Below, in pieces: positions 17,241-25,688 of a stretch of DNA of 64,000 bases. The stretch is from Paenibacillus fonticola DSM 21315 (lineage in GTDB: Bacteria; Bacillota; Bacilli; Paenibacillales; Paenibacillaceae): NCBI RefSeq assembly GCF_000381905.1, contig NZ_KB907251.1:124001-188000 (forward strand), written 5' to 3'. Under the pieces are notes generated by a model. It was not told the DNA's origin, did not search any database, and saw only the letters and a program-made list of their open reading frames with translations. Positions within the stretch are counted from its first letter, which is position 1, and every line of letters begins with the position of its first letter. The position numbers and the translations under genes were made by a program.

Positions 17241-18130
17241 TAGGCGGACACCTCCTTGCGCTTCGTCACCCAAACCTGTGCAAGGGTAATCGCTGACACG
17301 GCAAGAAAGAACAGCAGAGCTTTTGCTGTGCCCAACCCATAACGGTTGTTTATTAGAGCTTCGGCGTAGATGTTATAAGCCAAAGATTGGGTTGAAGTGC
17401 CAGGACCGCCTTTCGTCAAGGAAAGGTTGAGATCAAACATTTTGAAGGCGTTGGAAGTTGTAAGGAAAAGACAAATTGTAATCGCTGGCATAATCAAAGG
17501 AATGTATATTTTTCTTAGAATTTGATATGGACGTGCTCCGTCCATTTGCGCTGCTTCAATCAGATCCTTGGGGGTTCCAGACAGGGCGGCGATATAAATC
17601 ACCATCATATACCCTGCGGTTTGCCAGACAAAGACGATAATGAGTCCCCAAAATCCAGTGGAAGGCGTTCCGAGCCATGGAAGTTGGAAGAAAGACAGGC
17701 CGGTCAATTCTCCGATGGTGCCGAATCCCTTCGTAAAAATAAACTGCCAAATATAACCGAGCAGTATTCCGCCTATTACATTAGGCATAAAGAAGACAGT
17801 TCGCAAAATTTTCCGGGTCTTTATGGAACTGGTCAAAATCAGGGCGAGACATAATGCGAGAATATTGGATATGCACACCGAAATCACTGTAAACTTCAGT
17901 GTGAAGATAAGGGACTCCCAGAATTTGTCGTCGTTCATAAAAATTTTTCTCCAATTATCCGCCCCCGTCCAGACGGCTTTATCCAAGTCGAGACCGTTCC
18001 AGTCAGTGAATGAAAAATAGAATCCTAGGGCGAACGGGACGAGCACAATGGTGACAAAAAAAACAAGGCACGGACCGAGAAAAATAATCTGTTGTGCCCA
18101 GCCTTTTTTCGACCGCAAAACTCTGTTCAT
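17240..18130 (-). CDS. Carbohydrate ABC transporter permease (MalF/LacF type)
   Basis: This 296-residue permease has six membrane helices, the opening QQIIFLGPCLVFFVTIVLVPF and the EAA loop KDLIEAAQMDGARPYQILRKIYIP. The ATG at 18130 follows AAAGGAGA; the frame extends upstream to 18166 but that part lacks a ribosome site. It is the first gene of the operon, divergent from the YesM-type histidine kinase at 18278, which probably controls it. Confidence 0.92.
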   Translation of the reverse strand: MNRVLRSKKGWAQQIIFLGPCLVFFVTIVLVPFALGFYFSFTDWNGLDLDKAVWTGADNWRKIFMNDDKFWESLIFTLKFTVISVCISNILALCLALILTSSIKTRKILRTVFFMPNVIGGILLGYIWQFIFTKGFGTIGELTGLSFFQLPWLGTPSTGFWGLIIVFVWQTAGYMMVIYIAALSGTPKDLIEAAQMDGARPYQILRKIYIPLIMPAITICLFLTTSNAFKMFDLNLSLTKGGPGTSTQSLAYNIYAEALINNRYGLGTAKALLFFLAVSAITLAQVWVTKRKEVSA

Positions 18131-18277
18131 AGGTTTATCTCCTTTCAGATCTGTGAGGTTAATCAAACTCAGTATAGAAAGGATAGGGGGGAGGCAACAC
18201 TCATTTTTATGATAATAATAGTGGAATATTTTGCCGCCCTTTGCTAAGATGTTGTGAAAATGGGGGGGGGGATATGT

Positions 18278-20143
18278 TTGTTTCGAAAAAGTATCCGTTT
18301 CAAGTTGATAGCACTTCTTCTGTTCGCGGTAATACTGCCGACAGGAGTATCAATCACTGTCTCTTACTTTTATACAAAAGCGTCAGTGACGGAAAAATCG
18401 ATTCGTGAAAATACGAATTATCTTAACCTTGGGGCCTCCAATCTTCAAAGCTATTTCAAGGGAATTCATGAATTAGCTTTATCCGTTTATAGCGGAATTA
18501 ATATCCCCAACTCCCTGTACACATCGATATTATCGGCTAAGCCTCATCATTTGCAGGATGCTGATTCGAAGGAAGACATCAATCATAATGTTTTTTCGAG
18601 TCAATTGCTTAATATGTTTCAATCCAATAAAGATATCTATCAGATTCATCTGTTCGTGAATGCGAATAAACAATCCAATACCTTGTTAAAGGGTTTTTTT
18701 CGTAGAGAATATAACGATTCGTACCGTCCGTCAGTATCCCCATCAGGAAAGATGGAGCCTTTTATAGAAATAACGCATCCGGATCACAGATATGGAATGA
18801 AATCTGGAATTCCAAATCTTAAGCTGGGCTCTATCGAGGTTTTTAGTGCCCACTATCCGATTTACCGTACACCAAGTGATGAGGTCATGGGTTATCTTTC
18901 CATAGACTTTCGTTTAAGTGAGTTTGAGGAAATAGCGAAGGCCATGTATCACCTCAATTCGGAACAGATTTTCTTGCTGAATGAGCAAGGAGGAGCCCTT
19001 TATTCCTCTGATCCGGATCTGATAGGAAAAACGATTAAAGCGGGATGGAGTGAGGTCTCGTCCAAAGAAGATTACGGTCATTTTTCATGGAAGGACGAAA
19101 ATTTCGAAGGTATTGTATTTTACAAGGCAATCCAGAATCCTTTATTTAAGGGTTATCTTCTTAAGCTGGTTCCCTATGATAATTTATACGGAGATGCCAG
19201 AGCAATTACCCGAATCACTACAGGAATCGGTATGCTATTTCTGATTGTTGGGATGATCGCTGCAATTTTTATCTCTATTCGTTTTACTAATCCGATTAAA
19301 CGGATTATCTCCTTCACGCAAAAGGTGGAAATCGGAGATATGGATGCCCAGGTGGAGGTTGCGACCGAGGATGAATTCGGAATTTTAACGAGAAAAATTA
19401 ATAATATGACACAGACCATCAATAATTTGATTTTAAAGGAATACAAGCTCGAAATCGCCAATAAGAGCAACCAGTTAAAGGCGCTCCAGGCTCAGATCAA
19501 TCCGCATTTTTTGTATAATGCATTGCAGTCGATAGCTACATTGTCCCTTAGGTACAAGGCCTTGGAGGTTTATGAACGGATCTGTGCACTTGGCAGCATG
19601 ATGCGCTATACAATGGCTACGGGGGTAAATACGGTCACGCTTCAAGAGGAGTTGGAGCATGTGGAACATTACCTTATGCTGCAAGAGGAGCGATTTGGCA
19701 ATGAATATCTTGAGATCGATTTTGATATCGCGGAAGAAACTAGAATTCAAGCTGTTCCCAAAATGATTTTACAGCCTCTCGTAGAAAATGTTTTTAAGCA
19801 TGCTTTTGATGATGGAATCGTGAATGGGCCGATACGTGTCCGTATTGTCAGCCACTTGGACGAGGCAGGAAATCTGATGATTGCCGTCTCTGATAACGGA
19901 AAGAAGCTGCCGCCGGAAAAAGTCCGGGAGATGGAGTTAGCGATCAATGTCGAGACAAGGAATGAAATGGAACAGATCGGGCTTCGAAACGTATTAGCCA
20001 GACTCCGATTGTATTTTGGCAAGGAAGCCAGCCTGACGATGAGGGGACATGATAACGGCGGCTTAACGGTAGCTTTGTGGATACCGACTGGAAATTGCGG
20101 AATTATGGAGGCGGACAAGAGTGAAAGCACTGATTGTGGATGA
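18278..20143 (+). CDS. YesM-type sensor histidine kinase
   Basis: This kinase of about 621 residues has an N-terminal membrane helix, a large extracytoplasmic sensor region (about residues 30-300), a second helix, a HAMP linker (FTNPIKRIISFTQKVEIGDMD) and a YesM-type His_kinase domain. The phospho-acceptor histidine is His410 in QINPHFLYN; the ATPase end shows DNGKKLPPEK and QIGLRNV. The TTG at 18278 is chosen because the GGGGGGGG run lies at proper distance; the GTG at 18254 or ATG at 18260 are possible. It overlaps the response-regulator gene and is divergent from the sugar transporter it probably controls. Confidence 0.9.
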   Translation: MFRKSIRFKLIALLLFAVILPTGVSITVSYFYTKASVTEKSIRENTNYLNLGASNLQSYFKGIHELALSVYSGINIPNSLYTSILSAKPHHLQDADSKEDINHNVFSSQLLNMFQSNKDIYQIHLFVNANKQSNTLLKGFFRREYNDSYRPSVSPSGKMEPFIEITHPDHRYGMKSGIPNLKLGSIEVFSAHYPIYRTPSDEVMGYLSIDFRLSEFEEIAKAMYHLNSEQIFLLNEQGGALYSSDPDLIGKTIKAGWSEVSSKEDYGHFSWKDENFEGIVFYKAIQNPLFKGYLLKLVPYDNLYGDARAITRITTGIGMLFLIVGMIAAIFISIRFTNPIKRIISFTQKVEIGDMDAQVEVATEDEFGILTRKINNMTQTINNLILKEYKLEIANKSNQLKALQAQINPHFLYNALQSIATLSLRYKALEVYERICALGSMMRYTMATGVNTVTLQEELEHVEHYLMLQEERFGNEYLEIDFDIAEETRIQAVPKMILQPLVENVFKHAFDDGIVNGPIRVRIVSHLDEAGNLMIAVSDNGKKLPPEKVREMELAINVETRNEMEQIGLRNVLARLRLYFGKEASLTMRGHDNGGLTVALWIPTGNCGIMEADKSESTDCG

Positions 20144-21731
20144 TGAAAAGCATGTAAGGGAGGCCATTCGCTATTTTGTGCCCTGGAATGAATATGGAAT
20201 CGAATCTGTGTTTGAAGCAATGAATGGACAAGAAGCAGTCAACCTGATCTTGGCGGAGCGACCGGAGATCATTTTCACGGATATGCGAATGCCCCTGATG
20301 GATGGAGCCCAGCTTCTGGAATGGATTCACCGGCATATTCCCTGCACGAAAGTAATTATCATCAGCGGATATCAAGATTACAAATACCTTCAACCTGCCA
20401 TTGTATATGGGAGCATGGATTATCTGCTTAAACCGTTGAATGGCAACAAAATCGTGGAAGCGACAGAACGCGCGGTTCGCAAATGGCAGCAGGAAAAGGA
20501 AGAAAGTGACCGGGCCCTTCACCGGAATATTCAGATCAATGAACTTCAGCCGCTATACTGGGATCGAATGTTTACGGATTTGATGTCCGGCTATCGACGA
20601 TATGAGGAACTAGCTGCTGCCCTGAGTGATCACTTCGGACTAACCTCGGGATTTACCCGCTGCCAGGTTGCCGTCTTATCTTTGGAAATGATGGATCAAA
20701 GGTTATTAACCCGGTTCAGTGGAGATGCGTCATTAATGTATTATGCCATCATGAATATATGTAATGATGTGCTTGTGGGGAGAAACGGCAGTTACGGATA
20801 CGCCTTTCGTTGCGGGATTGAGGGAGTGAATATTGCGATTTTTTATTGGAATGAAGTCAAGGATATAGAAGGGGCCCTTCGGAGCATCAATCAATCCATG
20901 CTGGAAACCTATCAAATTCAAGTTCACTTTGGCCTCGGTGAAGTATGCCTCATTGCAGAAGACGTGCCCCGTTCATTCCATCAAGCCAAGATAGCACTAC
21001 AACAACGCAATTTGTTTTGTTCAGATGAATGGATTCATATGTATCACGATTCAGATCAGTTTAGTGAAGAGAGTTGTCCATTTCTTCGCTTTTATGAACC
21101 CTTTAAGTTTGCGGTATTATCCGGACAGCGCGATCGCATTTTGGAATGGGTGGATAGATGGGCTGATCTTATGGAGCAGCAACTTTACCTATCTCAGATT
21201 CAACTTGAAAAATGGCAGAAGAATTTCAAGGCTGCTTTGTTAAACTGGAAGGCTGAAATCGGATGGGACAAGTGCTCCGATTCGGCTGAAACGTTTGATG
21301 TAGACCTGCCTTTCGATACCAACGGGAACTTTTCGCTTGCGGTTTGGAAGGAGCAAGTTGCAGCCAAGCTGCTTGCCTTTTCTGAGGAGTATAACTCCAT
21401 GCATGATCAGGACAGTCGATTGGTACAAGACATCAAACGCTATATTGATCAAAACTATCACAAAGAAATTACGCTGCAGCATATTGCGGATTGCTTTTTT
21501 ATCAGTCGAGAAAATGTTTCGAGGAAATTCAAGCAGGTCACAAATGAGAATTTAATAGACTATCTTACCCGATTACGAATTGATAAAGCCAAAATGTTGT
21601 TAGCAGATTCGGACCTGCGTATTACTCAAGTCGCTGAGCTTGTCGGATTTCAGGATGAAAAGTATTTTAGCCGTGTATTTAAAAAGGTAACCGGGCAGAC
21701 TTCTCGCGAGTTCAGAAAACAGTTAAATTAG
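20121..21731 (+). CDS. YesN-type response regulator with AraC DNA-binding domain
   Basis: This 536-residue regulator has a receiver domain (residues 1-125) with acidic pair Asp7-Asp8, phospho-acceptor Asp54 in FTDMRMP and the conserved Lys in YLLKPL. A middle region of unknown fold follows, then an AraC-type double helix-turn-helix at the C-terminus (IADCFFISRENVSRKFKQ ... FQDEKYFSRVFKKVTGQT). The GTG at 20121 follows GGAGGC and overlaps the kinase gene by 23 bases. It is expected to activate the divergent sugar ABC operon. Confidence 0.92.
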   Translation: MKALIVDDEKHVREAIRYFVPWNEYGIESVFEAMNGQEAVNLILAERPEIIFTDMRMPLMDGAQLLEWIHRHIPCTKVIIISGYQDYKYLQPAIVYGSMDYLLKPLNGNKIVEATERAVRKWQQEKEESDRALHRNIQINELQPLYWDRMFTDLMSGYRRYEELAAALSDHFGLTSGFTRCQVAVLSLEMMDQRLLTRFSGDASLMYYAIMNICNDVLVGRNGSYGYAFRCGIEGVNIAIFYWNEVKDIEGALRSINQSMLETYQIQVHFGLGEVCLIAEDVPRSFHQAKIALQQRNLFCSDEWIHMYHDSDQFSEESCPFLRFYEPFKFAVLSGQRDRILEWVDRWADLMEQQLYLSQIQLEKWQKNFKAALLNWKAEIGWDKCSDSAETFDVDLPFDTNGNFSLAVWKEQVAAKLLAFSEEYNSMHDQDSRLVQDIKRYIDQNYHKEITLQHIADCFFISRENVSRKFKQVTNENLIDYLTRLRIDKAKMLLADSDLRITQVAELVGFQDEKYFSRVFKKVTGQTSREFRKQLN

Positions 21732-22035
21732 GTATTCCGTCTGAACTGATATTTTGGAAATAGAAATTGTTTCGGGAATGGCGCTGTAAGTGAACACCCT
21801 GATTTATTAAGAGCCGGCGATGCCGGCTCTTTTTTGCTGTAGGCACAATTCAAACTATGATCCGGGCGCTCGGCGTACTATGCCTTATACTCGGCTTATA
21901 TACCCTATAAAAATAAGTCGTATCAAGGCTTTGATTAAAAAAATACTAGTTCAAAAAAATAATGCAAACACGTCAAATCCGATAATTTAAAAGAGTGTTA
22001 TTGTCGGGAAGCTTGAGTTCCAATAACGTGAAGTT
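21732..22035. other. Gap with terminator and AT-rich promoter region
   Basis: No gene was recognised here. The left part contains a strong terminator (21810-21835). The right part is AT-rich and contains AATAAGTC (21912-21919) and TTCAAAAAAATAATGCA (21950-21966), motifs that recur upstream of the glycosidase gene at 28211. Confidence 0.6.
21810..21835 (+). terminator. Intrinsic terminator after the YesM/YesN pair
   Basis: GAGCCGGC (21811-21818), loop GAT, GCCGGCTC (21822-21829), followed by six T. It is a classical rho-independent terminator. Confidence 0.92.
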
Positions 22036-23064
22036 ATGAAAGCGGATTCAATCGAAAAAACGATATTGGAGGATGTGGTTAGTACGATGCTGGAACATGA
22101 GATAAGCGTTCAAGACAGTGGGAACGTAAGCGGGAAACTGCACAAAAAAAGAGGCGGAGTCCAGAAAGTCCTCAGAGAAATGATGCGGGACAAGTACCTC
22201 TATCTGCTTGCGATACCCGGGATCCTTTATTTTATTCTTTTTAAATACGTGCCGATGTACGGTATTTTGATTGCTTTTCAAGACTTTTCACCGTATTTAG
22301 GGTTTTCGGCAAGTCCATGGGTTGGATTTGAGCACTTCAGCCGTCTGTTTACAGAGGATGCTTTTTGGGTGCTGCTCCGCAATACGCTGGCGATCAGCTC
22401 ATTGAATCTTTTATTGTTTTTTCCGTTACCCATCGTTCTGTCGCTCTTATTGAATGAATTAAAAAACCAGTTTTACAAAAGAACGATTCAATCATTGGTT
22501 TATTTACCTCACTTTCTTTCATGGGTCATTATCGCGAGCCTTACTTTAATGCTGTTCGGCAAAACGGACGGAGTCGTCAACTACTTTCTGAACCTGCTCG
22601 GGTTCGAATCGATTGATGTGCTGACGAATCCCAAGGCCTTTTGGTTCCTTCTAACCGGACAGTCGATATGGAAAGAGGTCGGATGGGGAACCATCATCTT
22701 CCTGGCAGCTATCGCCGGTGTCAACACGGAGCTGTACGAAGCAGTCAAAATTGATGGTGCTAATCGGTTCAAACAAGTGTGGCATGTTACCTTGCCGGCC
22801 ATCCGAAACGTGATCGTCATTCTTTTAATTTTGCGCCTCGGGGTTGTCCTGGAGGTCGGTTTCGAGCAGGTATTCCTTATGTATAACGGTGCTGTGTCCG
22901 ACGTAGCGGAAATATTCGATACGTATGTATACCGCGTCGGCATTCAGCAGGGACAATTCAGCTATAGCACGGCGGTTGGATTATTTAAGTCTGTTGTAGG
23001 CCTCGTGCTTGTAGTCGTGTCGAATAAGCTGTCGAAGCGGTTCGGCGAAGAAGGATTATATTAG
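22036..23064 (+). CDS. LplB-type carbohydrate ABC transporter permease
   Basis: This 342-residue permease belongs to the LplB group used for oligosaccharides. A cytoplasmic N-terminus of about 50 residues precedes six membrane helices; LYLLAIPGILYFILFKYVPMYGILIAFQDFSPY is typical. The EAA loop is ELYEAVKIDGANRFKQVWHVTLPAI. The ATG at 22036 has a weak ribosome site; GGAGG at 22068-22072 makes an ATG at 22087 possible. It is followed by the LplC-type permease and a binding-protein gene with a frameshift. Confidence 0.9.
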   Translation: MKADSIEKTILEDVVSTMLEHEISVQDSGNVSGKLHKKRGGVQKVLREMMRDKYLYLLAIPGILYFILFKYVPMYGILIAFQDFSPYLGFSASPWVGFEHFSRLFTEDAFWVLLRNTLAISSLNLLLFFPLPIVLSLLLNELKNQFYKRTIQSLVYLPHFLSWVIIASLTLMLFGKTDGVVNYFLNLLGFESIDVLTNPKAFWFLLTGQSIWKEVGWGTIIFLAAIAGVNTELYEAVKIDGANRFKQVWHVTLPAIRNVIVILLILRLGVVLEVGFEQVFLMYNGAVSDVAEIFDTYVYRVGIQQGQFSYSTAVGLFKSVVGLVLVVVSNKLSKRFGEEGLY

Positions 23065-23081
23065 GAAAGGAGCGGAGCGTC

Positions 23082-23951
23082 TTGAAGATTAGTGTCGGAG
23101 AAAAAATATTTAATGTAGCGAATGTGGTCATTCTGGGGCTGACTGCTATAGCTGCCTTGTTTCCCATCTATTATGTTGTGATTGTCTCCTTTACTGCGCC
23201 AGCAGAATTCGTGCGAAAAACAATCGTGTTGTGGCCAGAAACCTGGTCGCTCGTTTCCTACCGCTATTTATTGTCCGCGCCGCCTTTTATGCGGGCGATT
23301 GGGGTCAGCTCGTTTTTGGCCGTAGTTGGAACGATATGCAGCTTGCTTATTTCCTCGTCGTTTGCGTATTCCTTGTCGCGAAATAAATTCAAGGGCAGAA
23401 AAACGATCTTGATGTTCGTTCTGTTTACGATTTTGTTTAGTCCGGGTATTATCCCGAACTATCTTCTCGTGAAAGAACTCGGCTTGATCAATAGCTTATG
23501 GGCCGTCATTCTAGTATCGCTGACCAGCGGCTGGTATGTCATTCTGATGAAAGGGTTTTACGAGAGCATTCCGGACGCATTGGTCGAAGCGGCAGCCATT
23601 GACGGGTGCAATGACATTTCCGCATGGGTCAAAATTGTGCTGCCTTTGTCTCTGCCGTCGATCGCTGCGTTTGGTTTGTTTTTCGCCGTCTCGAACTGGA
23701 ACCAATTTTTTAACGCGCTGCTTTATCTGAACGATGCGGGCAAGTGGCCCATTCAAGTGCTGCTGCAGAACATGTTAATCGATTCATCCGCCAGCAGCTT
23801 AGGCGATGCAGATCCGCTTATTAAGCCGCCTCCAAGCACGCAATTAAAAATGGCGGCCGTCGTAATCGCCATTGCGCCGATCGTGTGCGTCTACCCGCTT
23901 GTTCAAAAGCACTTTGCTAAGGGGGTGATGATCGGATCGGTCAAAGGATAA
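23082..23951 (+). CDS. LplC-type carbohydrate ABC transporter permease
   Basis: This 289-residue permease has six membrane helices and the EAA loop DALVEAAAIDGCNDISAWVKIVLPLSLP. It ends in HFAKGVMIGSVKG, which is the usual C-terminus of the family. The TTG at 23082 follows AAAGGAG at good spacing. With the LplB-type protein it forms the membrane channel of an oligosaccharide importer; no ATPase gene is nearby, so a shared MsmX-type ATPase is implied. Confidence 0.92.
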   Translation: MKISVGEKIFNVANVVILGLTAIAALFPIYYVVIVSFTAPAEFVRKTIVLWPETWSLVSYRYLLSAPPFMRAIGVSSFLAVVGTICSLLISSSFAYSLSRNKFKGRKTILMFVLFTILFSPGIIPNYLLVKELGLINSLWAVILVSLTSGWYVILMKGFYESIPDALVEAAAIDGCNDISAWVKIVLPLSLPSIAAFGLFFAVSNWNQFFNALLYLNDAGKWPIQVLLQNMLIDSSASSLGDADPLIKPPPSTQLKMAAVVIAIAPIVCVYPLVQKHFAKGVMIGSVKG

Positions 23952-24024
23952 GGTATGAGCCTAGAGATAACCGCAAGAAACATAGTATTCATTCACTTAA
24001 AACATTCAAGGGGAGGATTACAAA

Positions 24025-25570
24025 ATGAAAAAAGTATGGTTAATCGCGGCGCTGGCTTTATCCGTCATCGTTGGAGGCTGCGGCGGCAATGGAGGTTCAA
24101 ATGCAGGGAAATCGGCCGGGGCATCGTCCACGGGCGATGACTCCGGAAATAAAGAATCGCAACCGGTCGAAGTAAGAGTCATGAGCCATTTCTTCGGCGC
24201 AACTCCGCCAAGCAAAGATAATCCAGTCGAATTAGAGATTGAAAAAGCCACCAACGCAAAATTAAATATTGAATGGAACGCCGCGCAGAATTATCAGGAT
24301 AAATTAAACGTTGTGCTGGCTTCAGGAGACTTTCCGGATCTCATCTTGATCCCCGCAGTAAATCCTATACAGAATGCAGTTTTTGCTCGTGCGGCGGAAC
24401 AGGGAGCATTCTGGGATGTGTCTCCATACATTGACGAATATCCGAACCTGAAAGGCAAAATTACGCAAACCGCATGGGACTTAACGAAAATCAATGGCGG
24501 AAATTACGTGATTCCGCGTCCGCGTCCGTCCGAGGGTGAGACATTCTTCGTTCTGCGGAAGGATTGGCTGGACAATGTTGGACTAGAGATGCCGACGACA
24601 GCTGAAGAACTGTATGCCGTCATGAAGGCCTTTTTCTGAAAATGACCCGGATCAGAACGGGAAAAAAGATACGATTGGTTTTGTCGGGATTGTATTGGAA
24701 GACGGCATGGGCGACTTTGTACACTTTGAATCCATCTTTACCGGCATCAACGGCGAATGGGGCGTAAGAGACGGCGAGCTTGTATTTTCCGCTTTTCTTC
24801 CGGAAATGCGGGAATCGATTGCTTTTATTACAAAGGCTTATGAAGAAGGCCTCATTGCGCAGGACTTTGCTTCCTTGCAGTTAAGTCAAAGCAAAGAAAT
24901 CTTCTCAGCTAGCAAAGCAGGGATGAGGGTGGAGAAATCGGGAGCATTCCAAGAATATTATACGGTTTTGTCGGAGAATCATCCCGACTTTCCGTTTACC
25001 AACCTGTACCCGGTAACGAATATTAACGGTTATAACCCGAAAGGCCCTGGTTTCAGCGGAGGGAACGCTATTCCTAAAACCGTCCCTGAAGAAAAAATGA
25101 AACAGATATTAGGCATGATCGATCGTTGGATGGAAGACGACGTCTTTGAATTGCATAAAGGACTCGAGGGAACTCATTATAAAATCGAGAACGGCGAAAA
25201 GGTCTATGACGCGGACCAGCAGCAAAAAGACGGCGTAGGCGAATATAATCAAATCGTATATGTGGCTGATCCGTATGCAAGTACATCGAAATTGAATTTC
25301 CCTAAAGAAGCGCAAGAATTGTATATGCAGATCCAGGACGAGCGTGCAAAAACAAGTGTCGCTTCCATCGATACGGGACTCGTTTCCGAAATAGGCCGTA
25401 CTTACTTGCCAGAGATCAGAAAAGATATGACGGATTTGAAGATTAAGATTATCCTTGGCCACAGACCGATCACAGCTTGGGATGAATATATCGAGACCTT
25501 GAAAAACGATGCTAAAATGCAACAAGTGATGGAAGAAATGAAGGCAGCGTATAAAAATCTAGCTTTGTAA
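24025..25570 (+). pseudogene. LplA-type substrate-binding lipoprotein gene interrupted by a one-base frameshift
   Basis: The first frame (24025-24639, 204 residues) starts with a lipoprotein signal (lipobox VIVGGC). It runs into TGA just after a run of five T at 24631-24635. Removing one T restores a frame reading AFSENDPDQNGKKDTIGF, which continues through to 25570, giving about 514 residues, the normal length for this family. Everything else is intact and the ribosome site (GGGGAGG) is strong. Either the gene is inactivated, or the run was misread in sequencing, or slippage restores the product. It belongs to the LplB/LplC importer just upstream. Confidence 0.88.
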
Positions 25571-25579
25571 TGAACAAGC

Positions 25580-25613
25580 CCAAGCACTCTCTAAATTTAG
25601 AGGGTGTTCTTGG
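25580..25613 (+). terminator. Hairpin after the LplBC/binding-protein operon
   Basis: CCAAGCACTCTCTAAA and TTTAGAGGGTGTTCTTGG are largely complementary (central perfect dyad CTCTAAATTTAGAG), shortly after the binding-protein stop. The T-tract is poor, so termination strength is uncertain. Confidence 0.45.
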
Positions 25614-25688
25614 CATCTTATCAGTGCTATCATTTGAGAATTAGAGTACACTGAAAATAATGCTGTTAATGAACATGGAGTGGTCTAT

